Part shown: positions 12,370 to 23,639 of the stretch, in pieces
Position numbering within the stretch: position 1 is the stretch's first letter
Layout: each line of letters opens with the position of its first letter
Assembly: GCF_016801865.2 (NCBI RefSeq)
Contig: NC_068939.1
Location: 152,960,240-153,024,239 of the forward strand
DNA from: Culex pipiens pallens
Lineage: Eukaryota > Arthropoda > Insecta > Diptera > Culicidae
Reading direction: 5' to 3'
DNA length: 64,000 bases
Position numbers and translations under genes: made by a program
Notes under the pieces: generated by a model
Database searches by the model: none
The model's input: only the letters and a program-made list of their open reading frames with translations
What the model was told of the DNA's origin: nothing

Positions 12370-13463
12370 TCATTTTCTGGGTAAAATTAATCATTTTTTT
12401 TACACAAAATCTGTCAACATTTCCTGATGAATATTACCATCATTTTTTTCTGTGTACCCTGCAATTACAAATTCAAGTACTTCATGTTTTTGACTCCCCT
12501 CTTCTTTCGCATTTCCCTAAAAAAATAAGGCTGCAAAAAACGTATTGACTAAATTGCAAATTTCCATTGAAAAAACTTTTTGAATCGATTTGAAACTATT
12601 CAGAACTGTGGGTTTATTAAAGCATTAATTAACGTTTATTTAAGAATTAACAAATAAAAAATAAACTTTTCATATTTTTACAAGTATCTTATATTTTGGA
12701 AAAGACGTTCAAGTTTCGGAAAAAACCATAAATTCATTCACAAGGCAAAGGCTTTTTTAAGTCACAAAATGGTAATGCCGTATAGAGCTTTTTGTTATAC
12801 TTTTTGTTTCCAAATTTCAAAAATAATGTTTTTAATTATAAATTTAGTTTTTTTTTCGACCAACCCTTGCTTGCTAAGATATGGTGTTTCAAAAAACCAA
12901 ATTCAGAAAGATAGATATTTCCATTATTATTGATCAAATTTTCAATGCCAAAAAACTTTTCTGAAATGTATCATTATCTATTTAACTTAAAAAATATTTT
13001 TGTACATATATGAGAAATTTTTGATTTGTTTTTGTTATTTTTTACATTCTAATATTCAGATTAATAGTTGTCAAGATATCGTCGATTGAAAAATGAGAAA
13101 AAAACTTTTTCAAAATAGCTTTTTATTTTTTCTGAAGTTGGCCTAAATAAAAACGTCCGTCAGGCACCATACCTGGACAACATCCACTTTTAATTAACTA
13201 TAAAAATACAAATTAAAAATTGATCATAAAAAATTCCAGCAAAGGGGTTTCGAACTTTTTCATAGCAATTTGGATGGACCGCTTCCAAGTTAGTATGGAG
13301 AAACCAATTATGCAATATGACTTATTTGGACATAAGAATTCTTATTATTCTTATTATTTAAATCAATGGAAAAACTTTTCATCCAAATCAAATAAAAACA
13401 ATGAAAATTATTCTGTCACACTGTATTGGCACCAAATTTTCAATAACCATATTTTTTTATAGT
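12370..13463. other. AT-rich DNA, no gene
   Basis: No coding exon, array or terminal repeat recognised; probably decayed repeat DNA. Confidence 0.35.
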
Positions 13464-13486
13464 GAAAAATTACATCTTATTAAATT

Positions 13487-15024
13487 CCCTGGAGATGGAG
13501 CCACACGTTGCCGTCGTTTCAGGGCTATTTGCCAAGATGGTTTCCGATGTTGATATATATCACACATTTATTTTATATTTATATACTTGTGTTGATAGAA
13601 ATCACAACTTTTATACTATGTAAAATTGCAAGATATTGATTTTTTTTTATTTGCATCTCAATATTCTTGTTTGTAAAATCTGGTAGGAACAGATTTAGAT
13701 CTTTTTGATACATCGTTAGCTTAGGCGGAAATTCATAAAGCAAAGCAACGCTTACGCACAACAGTAAGAGAGGTCTCTTTTAGGCATTGTGGGATCTATA
13801 TTAAATAATTTAATTAATCACAAAAACAGAAACGTGATTTTTTCTTATCTTAATTTGGGTGTTAGGTTAGGATCTGGTATTTTAATAAATTAGTTATTTG
13901 CAAGGCACTCAGAATAGCTAGTTTTTTGTAACTTTAGGTTGTTTCAAGGGTTGTTTAATAGTTCCAGACTCCATCTATGTGTAAGCGAGTTAAGTAATGC
14001 TATTAGAATCTCTGATTTCAATTTATGTGTTATACTAACCATTCGGAATTGTCAAAACATCCATAGAGTCTCGATCAATCAATAATGAAATGATATCGGT
14101 CAAAATTCGTTAATCTGTTGAACTAACGGTTTTCGGATTATGGTTGTATCGACCATTGTTGCGAATCGAGGATCTACTGGAGTTTTGACGATCAAATGGA
14201 CCCTAACATTTCAATGGGACACATGGGTTTTGTGAACAGGAGTGTATTTCTTTCACTTAAATGACAGTTTATATTAGGTATGATAAGGATACACTCTTGT
14301 TTGCAGAGCTTCTGTGCCCTAATGAAATGGAAGGCACGAGTTAGTCTTCTTAACGACGAGTGTTCAACTTGTAAAGTATGAACTCCAGAGTTTTTTTTTG
14401 AAAAGGTCCTATAAGCTGTTGTCTTTCATATGTTTATAGGACCTAATCAAAAAAAAAGTCGAGAACTGTTCATTTGTGTTTATTGGTTTGAAAAAAAAAA
14501 ACAAGGTAAAGGAATGTTTGGCTTAGGAATTAAAAATTCGAGAATTTGAGATACAAAAGTTACTTTCAGACAGTTTAGTTTAGGTTGTTGATTCAAGTTA
14601 GTTAGTTGTAATGTACGACAAGTCTACTGACGGACGCGACAGGACGGGGCCCACAAAAAAAAACCTCATCATAGGTTTCCTTTGTATTCCTTTGTATAGA
14701 TCTCCGCTTAGTTACATTTTCTTATTTAATTATCTCATAGTTTAATTTCTTCCGAGCCTTTTTACTTTAAATCAACATTTCAGATTTTCTTTATTCCGTG
14801 TTAAACTTAGATTACCGTAACTGCTCAAGTCATCCAAGTTCTTACTACTCACACCTACACTAATTTTCTTTCACCTTCCCCTTCCCGATCCCCTATATCT
14901 TCCGGTGGTGTTCATTTGGTATGCAATACTAGTTCGGCCACTACCCTTTTTTCCACAAGAAACCGGACTTGGACTGACTTGAGGCCGCGTCCCCCACCTT
15001 GCTCCGTAAAACGAAAACGAAAAC
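13487..15024 (+). mobile_element. Non-LTR-type retroelement insertion (1.54 kb, non-coding)
   Basis: A 23-base direct repeat flanks the segment exactly (13464-13486 and 15025-15047, beginning gaaaaattaca). The right end carries a short (CGAAAA)n-type tail, aaaacgaaaacgaaaac. A long target duplication plus a simple tail is the mark of target-primed reverse transcription. No reverse-transcriptase frame remains, so it is a 5'-truncated copy or a non-autonomous passenger. The stretch around 14045-14180 (gtctcgatcaatcaataatg) has a related fragment at 23300-23425. Confidence 0.75.
14391..14458. repeat. Short perfect-stem hairpin (AGGTCCTATAA)
   Basis: Two 24-base inverted arms, with a run of T at the left edge and A at the right edge, surround a 20-base loop. 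It may be a tiny MITE inside the retroelement. Confidence 0.6.
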
Positions 15025-15454
15025 GAAAAATTACATCTTATTAAATTTTTAAGAATATTGGTTAAATTTTTTTCAACTACAATTTAGCAAAATATTTTAG
15101 AATAAAAAAACTTTGAACATTTTTATTATTAACTTATAACATAAGTGAAATATGTTTTACTATTTTGTTCTACCAATGCTCTTTGCTGCTCCTTAATTAA
15201 GTTTTTAAGAAAACAAGATGCTGGTCCAATCACTTCTGATGCAATTTTTCTTATGATCTATTTTAGTACTTCTAATAATTTTTGATGCTCATTTGCAAAA
15301 CAAGTTTTTGTCACGTGTTTATGTTACTAGCGGAAATGCATTCAAATAATTAAAATAACAAACTATTCTAACAAGCTGAACTACCTTCAGAACACTGAAT
15401 GATTCAATTTTAAAAAATAAATAGATATTTTGCAAATTATTTTTAAAAAGTTTG

Positions 15455-15600
15455 TGCACCAACTTGCAAAAAGATATTTTTTCTGCGCGAATCATACATT
15501 TATACAAGTAAGATTACAGAGTTGTATAAATAAGACGTGTGCTGAAAAAATGTAGTTTTGCAACGAGTTGAATTTTTTTGCAATTGCGGGGTTTGAATTG
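15455..15600 (+). repeat. Dispersed repeat (ATCCAACGAGG family), diverged copy 2
   Basis: Shares ttgcaaaaagatatttttt, cgtgtgctgaaaaaatg and gcaacgagttgaatttttttgcaattgc with the other two copies. Confidence 0.45.
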
Positions 15601-15814
15601 GGTTTTGATGCATTATTTGTCATCAAGATAAGGCCGTTGCAAATATTTTTCATAGTTTTTGTCTCTGAGCTTTGGCCAAAGTCAAAGAGGGCAAATCATG
15701 CAAAATTGAAATGAATTGCTATGGTTTCAGCATTGCAATGAAAAAATCAAGAAAAAAGTGTAGATAAATGCACTTTACACCAGAACAGATGTTTGACAAT
15801 CATAATTTATAAAA

Positions 15815-16160
15815 AATCTAAAAAAAAAAAATAGTAGTTAATGCAACAAGTGAAAAAAAAGTTTTTTAAGCACTCGTACATTTATCGAACGAGGTTCCCC
15901 GAGTTGGACAAATACGAGAGTGTTGAAAAAATCAAGTTTTTCAACTAATTCCATACAACGTTTTGTGCAATTCCGAAAAAACTTTCTTTGACTTTTAAGT
16001 CAGATGTTCATATATATTTTTTCAATTAACTGCTCAAATAAAAAAAAATGGTAAGTATTTCTTTTCTAAATAAGTACAAAAAAGTTAAACATTTCAGCAC
16101 CCATTTCAGTGCTGAAAAGTAGCACTTTTTTTAAAGTGTTACTATTCGATGCTGTTATTT
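15815..16160 (+). repeat. Dispersed repeat (ATCCAACGAGG family), copy 3
   Basis: Contains gcactcgtacatttatcgaa, cgaggttccccgagttgg and ccatacaacgttttgtgc, parallel to 1485-1780 including the trailing TTCAGCACCCA hairpin region. Confidence 0.5.
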
Positions 16161-16217
16161 TTGATACAGAAAAGTAGAGTTTTTCGTCTCATTTTTGTAA
16201 TTTTTGTCTTTCGAGAA

Positions 16218-17173
16218 TAGAGGGTGACGAGCGGGAATTCCCGGGAAAAAAAATCCCGGGAGATCGACCATTTTTGGACCTCTCGATTCCCGGGAAATTC
16301 GGTCGAGACTATAAACTTTTCAGAAAAACATTTGAAAACTTCAAAATTGTTTAGAACATTGAATGTTTGATGTTCAAGTTCGAATAAACCAATGCTTCTC
16401 TAATCTTCTCATTAAGAAAATGTAAATTTTAACTTTTCAAAAATTCCAATACCTATAATTGAGACATGCCAAAAAAAATGTGGACCCCAAAATTTAACTT
16501 AAAAAATATTTAGCAGTTACACTCCAGAAATAAAATGAAACGTTTTCTTTCCATTTTTTTTATTTTTTCTAAGAAGCTTTTTCAAGTTAAGTTCAATTTC
16601 AATATCTTCTCTCGAGCATGGCAATCCCCATAATCTAGTTTTTTTGTGAACATTTGGGTTTTCCTGATAACTGTAATTATTTCTTTAATTTAATTTAATT
16701 TAATTTACAGTTGACCTTAAAAAATATAAAACAAATAGTTTAATTCGTTGTTTTGAGTCGTTGTTTACCATGTTGCAAAATTCCCGACAGTGGGAAATTA
16801 TATATTAGCTATATTATTTATTTTCTTTACAAAAATCTAATAACAAATTTGAAAATATTTTAAACTACAATTTTGAGTCTTAAAAGGCTCAAGGAACGAT
16901 TTGTATTTGCAGATTCAGAAAAAAAAATCAAAAGGTTTTATATAGTTCTTCAAAATAATGAGGCTACTTAAATTAATGTTTCATAGAATTAGTATGAATT
17001 AATTGTAACTGAATTCAACGAAAAGAAACAAATTTATTACTTTTCATTTCAAATTTTTGGCACTGTTGGCATAAAGTCAAAAAAGCTCCCGGGTCCCGGG
17101 AATTCCCGGGAAATGGCCAAATTCAATTCTCGATTCCCGGGAAATTGAAAATCTCGAGAATCGTCACCCTCTA
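16218..17173. mobile_element. Non-autonomous hAT-type transposon, 956 bp
   Basis: Terminal inverted repeats TAGAGGGTGACGA and TCGTCACCCTCTA fit the hAT YARNG rule. The 8-bp duplication TTCGAGAA is present at 16210-16217 and 17174-17181. Sub-terminal CCCGGGAATTCCCGGG palindromes lie at both ends. The AT-rich interior has no transposase. Confidence 0.9.
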
Positions 17174-17242
17174 TTCGAGAATGACAGGAATAGTAAGTAG
17201 TTTAGTGACGGGAGTGCAAAAAATATGGGTTTGCGAAAAAAA

Positions 17243-18238
17243 AAACCTTTTGCCTTTCTTACAAAAGAAAGGTTTAAGGTTTGCTTTTAGAAAAACGCTT
17301 TTTTCAGAAATCTAAAAAAATTCGTGCACGGCGAGGATTCGTCCCAGGAAAAAATCCTATTACTAAATTGAAGGTTTAGATGCGCTCTTTCGATTGAATT
17401 TTCGCCCGAAACCCGGAACTCAAAGTCTGATTTTTGAGAGCTCTTTTTCTGAAATACATGGCCGATGTCTGTATCCGCTCTTAAAAATTTGTGTCTTCCA
17501 TCACTGGAAAACCGCTCGTAAAACCCACAATTTTTAAAAGCCAGATCTGTAGCCGTGGGGTCGGAGACGAACATTTTATTTTTCGATGCACAATTTTCGA
17601 CCAGTAAATGTGGTCAAAGCCATTTTTAGAGGTATTTTTTGGACTATTTTACAGATAACACTATCAAATTTAAAGAATTCAGTTTCAAACAAAAAGCCAT
17701 TCGAAAACATGCGCCATAAACTGTTTGGGCCCAAAATTTGAAGCTTTTCCAAAATGTATTTCCAGAGATATAGCGATTTTAGTGTTTTTCGTTTTATTTA
17801 TTTTATTTATTTATTTCGTTTTATTTATTTTATTTCGTTTTATTTATTTTATTTATTTTCGTTTTACGCTGCGCGTGAAAGTGTTCTTTCTGGCTTCTCA
17901 TAATTGATCGACAAAGTGCAATAGCGATACATATTTTTTTTAAGTTAATCATAGACTTACATTATAGACTGAGTACCCTTTATTTTTTTCTAATAATGTC
18001 AATCCAATAAGTTTTTCTTAATTAAATTTAAATGTCTTGCGACAAATAATGTACTTCTCAAATTAAAAAAAATGGCATTTGAGGTTTAGCCTTAAAAGAT
18101 TCGAAGCTTTAGGTAAAATTTTCACTGGATGGTATCATTATGTTTTTTAAAAAATAATTGCACCAATTTATTTCTCGGAGTTTCATCATTTTGTAAGAAA
18201 GGCTCTATTTCACCTCTGGTGATATTAAATCGGGTTTT
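17243..18238 (-). repeat. Dispersed repeat family C (GCCTTTCTTAC), copy 1
   Basis: Begins ttttgcctttcttacaaaag and ends gatattaaatcgggttttt; the same ends, inverted, bound the copy in 59683-61335, and similar ones bound 31078-32356. A short stem, GCCTTTCTTACAAAAGAAAGG, closes one end. The 95-codon frame here is shared with the 61-kb copy (KKSSQKSDFEFRVSG...), but both look like repeat sequence rather than a gene. Confidence 0.65.
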
Positions 18239-18519
18239 TTTAATGTAAAAAAGTAGGAAGCAAAGTAGACTGAAAAAGTAAATATTTTTTACGTGGATTG
18301 CATCTCAAACCTACCAGAAAAAAATCATAAAAATGAAAAATAGAAAAATCAAACGAAAAGAAGTAACCAAATACAAAAAAACAACGTGATCTCAGGAACA
18401 CCTGCGATTTAAGGTAATAAACATGAGCTCCATCAAAAAAAAATATTTTTTTCGAAATGTCTATAAAAATAATTTTTATCAAAGGCATAAAATCAACTTC
18501 TTAATTTAAATTTTAAACT

Positions 18520-19700
18520 CATCGTTCAACTGTCCCTCACGTTTCGCCCCCGGACTCACTGCCGGGTCATCTCTTTACGCTCGTGGAGGTCCCAAAAAAA
18601 AAGCCCAGATTCCTGACGAATGCCAGCCCATCTGTCCGGTGCGGTTGAACTGGCCGGTCCCCCTCCCAAAAAAGGGGGTTTTACAAAGAACCCATTCTAC
18701 TTTTTGAGACGAGCCGCAGCATTTGCTCGGCTGAATTCGACAAAACCAAACCCTCTGGACAGTGAAGAATGGGCCACGGTTTTTCACTTCAAAGCGATCC
18801 AAAGAGGGTCGTTGGTTTGGAATTTTCGTAAATCAGATTCTTTCGTACGCGCTGCTGCAGGCCAATTGGCAAAAGTTCGTCCCACGGGGTGGGTGAAACA
18901 TTCCCAGAAGGAGAGCGAGTTGCGAAGAAAAAAAAACAAATTTCTTGGAAAACGACTTTGACCCAACGTTAAGGGCTGGAAAAAAAGCGGAGAAACGAAA
19001 CAAATTAATAAACACAAGTTTGGACACTTTGTGCGGTCGGGTGGAATGTCGAGGAAATCATTTTCTCGTTTCCAGCTGATTGAGCCGGGGGACATTCCTA
19101 GAGGGGGTCGGTTACAGGTTGGTCCATTGTAGTCCGAGCTGTCGGTCCCTTGTCCAGTTTCGGGGAAAAACCATTTCGGTGATTGCTATTTTTACTGCGC
19201 TCAGGGTTGGAGTTATTGTTTGCCTTTGGAAGAAGAGAGCAACGACTTCATATGAGCAGTCGAGTGTGGAATCGGGGACACAAGACATTCCACGTCAAAT
19301 TATTGAGTAATGATGTGGTCAGGCTTGAGGAGGTGTCTTGTGCGGGCTATTTTTAAAGCAGAAGATGGTTGACATGGGACAGCTTTGCGTTGCTTTCAAG
19401 CTTTTTCTGACTTTGGTTCCACAGATCGATGAAAAACAGTTAATTCAAGGCAAAACACATTTTAGTGTTTTCTTAGAAAATTTACAGAAAATAACGATAC
19501 TTTGTGAATTGGAACAGTTGAATCCACTACATTAAAACATACTTTCCAAGTTATTTTTTTCAAAGTCTGGGAAGATTTCGGTTAATTCTAGCAAAACAAC
19601 GTAAATAGACCAATGTCGAAGTGTGATCAAAGTGGCTTACGTCAGTTGACGTTTACATAATCAGCGAGCAGGATTAACTCTTTGTTTACAATTTGTCTGA
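18520..19700. other. Unique GC-richer island, no confirmed gene
   Basis: Repeat-free with several overlapping frames on both strands, none with a recognisable domain, codon bias or splice context. Possibly intronic or regulatory. Confidence 0.4.
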
Positions 19701-19839
19701 GATTTTAAAAAAAAATTATATTTGTATTTTTTGTAATTTTTGTATTTTTCTTTTGTAATTTTTGTATTTTTTTTTATTTTTTTTTAATTGTTGTAATATT
19801 TGTTATTATTGTTATTATTGTAATAATTGTAATAATTGT

Positions 19840-21279
19840 GATTTTTGTCATTTTTGTCATTTTTGTCATTTTTGTCATTTTTGTCATTTTTGTCATTTTT
19901 GTCATTTTTGTCATTTTTGTCATTTTTGTCATTTTTGTCATTTTTGTCATTTTTGTCATTTTTGTCATTTTTGTCATTTTTGTCATTTTTGTCTTTTTTG
20001 TCATTTTTGTCATTTTTGTCATTTTTGTCATTTTTGTCATTTTTGTCATTTTTGTCATTTTTGTCATTTTTGTCATTTTTGTCATTTTTGTCATTTTTGT
20101 TATTTTTGTCATTTTTGTCATTTTTGTCATTTTTGTCATTTTTGTCATTTTTGTCATTTTTGTCATTTTTGTCATTTTTGTCATTTTTGTCATTTTTGTC
20201 ATTTTTGTCATTTTTGTCATTTTTGTCATTTTTGTCATTTTTGTCATTTTTTGTCATTTTTGTCATTTTTGTCATTTTTGTCATTTTTGTCATTTTTGTC
20301 ATTTTTGTCATTTTTGTCATTTTTGTCATTTTTGTCATTTTTGTCATTTTTGTCATTTTTGTCATTTTTGTCATTTTTGTCATTTTTGTCATTTTTGTCA
20401 TTTTTGTCATTTTTGTCATTTTTGTCATTTTTGTCATTTTTGTCATTTTTGTCATTTTTGTCATTTTTGTCATTTTTGTCATTTTTGTCATTTTTGTCAT
20501 TTTTGTCATTTTTGTCATTTTTGTCATTTTTGTCATTTTTGTCATTTTTGTCATTTTTGTCATTTTTGTAATTTTTGTCATTTTTGTCATTTTTGTCATT
20601 TTTGTCATTTTTGTCATTTTTGTCATTTTTGTCATTTTTGTCATTTTTGTCATTTTTGTCTTTTTTGTCATTTTTGTCATTTTTGTCATTTTTGTCATTT
20701 TTGTCATTTTTGTCATTATTGTCATTTTTGTCATTTTTGTCATTTATGTCATTTATGTCATTTTTGTCATTTTTGTCATTTTTGTCATTTTTGTCATTTT
20801 TGTCATTTTTGTCATTTTTGTCATTTTTGTCATTTTTGTCATTTTTGTCATTTTTGTCATTTTTGTCATTTTTGTCATTTTTGTCATTATTGTCATTTTT
20901 GTCATTTTTGTCATTTATGTCATTTATGTCATTTATGTCATTTATGTCATTTTTGTCATTTTTGTCATTTTTGTCATTTTTGTCATTTTTGTCATTTTTG
21001 TCATTTTTGTAATTTTTGTCATTTTTGTCATTTTTGTCATTTTTGTCATTTTTGTCATTTTTGTCATTTTTGTCATTTTTGTCATTTTTGTCATTTTTGT
21101 CATTTTTGTCATTTTTGTCATTTTTGTCATTTTTGTCATTTTTGTCATTTTTGTCATTTTTGTCATTTTTGTCATTTTTGTCATTTTTGTCATTTTTGTC
21201 ATTTTTGTCATTTTTGTCATTTTTGTCATTTTTGTCATTTTTGTCATTTTTGTCATTTTTGTCATTTTTGTCATTTTTT
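19840..21279. repeat. (GTCATTTTT)n 9-bp satellite, 1.44 kb
   Basis: About 160 tandem copies. It grew out of degenerate gtaatttttgtattttt and gttattatt sequence at 19710-19839. A 9-bp unit without stops keeps several frames open, giving artificial frames of up to about 500 codons (CHF, VIF and LSF on one strand; NDK and MTK on the other). A one-base expansion near 20246 shifts the frame. A marker block with tttatgtcatttatg appears at about 20710-20760 and again at about 20882-20950, indicating a 170-base duplication. Confidence 0.97.
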
Positions 21280-21808
21280 CCTTTTTTGTAAGCAGGAAAA
21301 TCTTGACAAAAGAGCCTATCTGTCAAATCTAGAAATTTGCACATAAACAGCATTTTTTATTAAAAAAAATATTTTAAATTTCATTAGCTTTCTACAACCG
21401 ATCTCGATCTTAAAATTCTATTTATGAACCAATTTTTGATCAAGCATTGGAAAGAAGAACTCATCAAATTTAAGAAAATTTTAGGGTTGAAAGTTTGACT
21501 TGTTTTATGTGACTTTGTCAATGTTTTTAAAAATGATTTTTTTTAGACAACTTTGGGTATGTTTTCCATACCCATTCCTATATGTTTTGTAAAAATATTT
21601 ATGCAGTATTTTTTGTTATGTCCCAGACTAAACCTCTACGCATATTTCTATCTTTTAAACGACAATGTTTTCGTTCTATAGCAGAAAATGTGAAAAACAA
21701 GCAAAAAAATATAAAGTGACTGTAAAAACATGAAAAAACCAATAAGGCAATAGAGAAGGAAGATAGTCTGATACTTTCAAAAAAAAACTAACTTAATCCA
21801 CCTACGTG

Positions 21809-23040
21809 GTTGATGCCTTCCTCACTTTTTACCAACAATGGGTAATATGAGTGGTTTGGACACATATTTCAGCTTTTTTTTTTTAAGATCCAGAAAAATA
21901 CGTACACACATAAAACTTAAGTAATCATAACTCGAGACAAGGTTGCCAGATCAACAATGTTGTGAGCTCTTTAGAAAGGTTTATCGATTACCTAACCAAC
22001 GATGGGTCAGATGATGGATCCGGACATCGTTTACATACATTTAAGTGGGATCAGGCTTCAAAAAAGTGAATTAATATCACTTAAGTGGACATATCTCGAG
22101 ACAGGGTTGCCAGATCTTCAATGTTTTGAACTCGTTGGAAAGGTCTTTTGATTACCTAACCAACGATGGGTTGGATGATGGATCCGGACATAGTTTTCAA
22201 GCATATAAGTGAGATCCGGATAAATGTGAAAACACATTTTTCTATATAACTTTTGAACTACTTATCGAAACTGAGTGCGGTGCCTGTGTGGACGCGCAGT
22301 CCTGTTTTTTCGTGTTATTTTCCGTCTCCTAAATCCCTAGATAGCTATCTTTCCGCAGCCGGCTGCCTAAGATTTTTAAAATTTCAACCGATAAACAAAT
22401 TGCTTATGGTCGCATCACCTACCACAGTGAATCCTGACCTCATACCCATCTTACTAACCCCTCAAAACTCATGTGATACTTTGTCGGAGACGCAGCTGAT
22501 TTAGCGGTCCCATCACTCAAGTATCGGCTAACATTCCCATCCACTTCCCCGTGTCTTACCTCTGGTCGTGGCCGGCGTCGGTATTGATCAGCATGATAGG
22601 GATCTTTGAAAATTGCGAAGGGGTGATGATTGGTTCCTACTTTTCATCTGTGGTCCACGGAGCAATGTTTGGGGGTCCTGGTCAATAACGAAGTAGCAGC
22701 TACGGGTAGACACCAATGCTATGCTATGCTATAACTTTTGAACTACTTATCGAAACTTCAAACAATTCAATAGCGATGTATGGGACCCTAAACCAAGTCG
22801 AATGCAACCGGTTTGATCAAAATCGGTCCAGCCAGTGCTGAGAAAACTTGGCAAGAATTTTGAACACATACATACATACACACACACACATATACACACA
22901 CACACATACACACACACAGACATTTATTCAGTTTTCGATTCTGAGTCGATAGGTATACATGAATATAGGTCTACGAGCTGTTTTTCAAAAGTTCAATTTT
23001 CGAGCAGGATTATAGCCTTACCTCAGTGAGGAAGGCAAAA
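21809..23040. mobile_element. Dispersed element D (GCCTTCCTCAC ends) with internal tandem units
   Basis: Left end gttgatgccttcctcac; right end cctcagtgaggaaggcaaaa. Two internal units of about 140 bases (from gacaaggttgccagatc near 21938 and gacagggttgccagatc near 22095) share attacctaaccaacgatggg and gatggatccggacat. Related pieces, in either orientation, occur at 25080-25200, 35255-35455 and 55800-56600. It contains a retroelement insertion at 22273-22729 and a CA-rich microsatellite at 22868-22920. Confidence 0.6.
22273..22729 (+). mobile_element. Retroelement insertion with 28-bp target duplication
   Basis: The 28 bases at 22245-22272 are repeated exactly at 22730-22757. The 457-base insert begins gagtgcggtgcctgtgtgg and ends with a (ATGCT)n-type tail, aatgctatgctatgc. 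Its GC content is much higher than the host repeat. It reads as a SINE or a 5'-truncated LINE 3' end; the 83-codon frame in it is not recognised. Confidence 0.8.
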
Positions 23041-23206
23041 CATAAAATAAACATGATAAATGCAAATAAAAAACTAAACATAAAACAAGAAAAAAACAAA
23101 AACAGGAGAAGTAAAGTTTTTCGTAGAACAAAAGTTGCTCAAAATGACCTCTTAAACAAGAAAAATTCAAAATTTTCGAAAAAAAATTGCGCAGTAGAGG
23201 GTTAAA

Positions 23207-23550
23207 GATAACAGTCTTCAAAATTGCGCAAGATTGTCGGCGAATACAGTAATTCTGCCAGAATCATGAATCATCAATCAATGTGAATACGATTCATACT
23301 AATTTTTCAAGGTTTCCTAGCGTCTCGACCAATCAATAATGAAAAGACGTAAATAATCAGTTGATATGTTCAACCAATGATTTAGGATTATGATTGTATC
23401 ATTGTTGAGAATCGAGGATCTATTTAATTTTTTAGGATTCTGAAAGGTTGATTTTTTAAATTTAAATAATTAAATAATTTAAAAAAAAAACTAGTCCTCC
23501 AAAATACCCGAATCCACAGACTCCGGCTCCGACTCCAAAATCCTGAAGTT
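23207..23550. repeat. Fragments of the 13.5-kb retroelement and of the hAT hexamer element
   Basis: 23300-23425 (gtctcgaccaatcaataatg, agaatcgaggatctat) parallels 14075-14180. 23517-23540 (gactccggctccgactcc) is a remnant of the GGAGTC-type element at 2235-4366. Confidence 0.5.
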
Positions 23551-23639
23551 GATGCACTGAAATTTAGGGAAAAGATCAACTTGAGATATACTACAACACA
23601 CAACATTTTCATATCGTTCAAGCTTTAACCAATAAAGTT

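Larger units (their letters stand above)
21387..23201. mobile_element. TTAA-flanked (piggyBac-like) MITE, copy 2, interrupted
   Basis: Inverted relative to 9872-11740: it starts near ctttctacaaccgatctcg and ends gcagtagaggg followed by TTAA (23202-23205). It lacks the palindrome found in copy 1, giving an empty-site comparison near 21450. It is itself split by the element at 21809-23040. Confidence 0.55.

Noticed and set aside
19762..21353. Very long open frames (up to about 500 codons) on both strands
   Set aside because: They are translations of the GTCATTTTT satellite; the unit length keeps several frames open at once and no gene signal exists.
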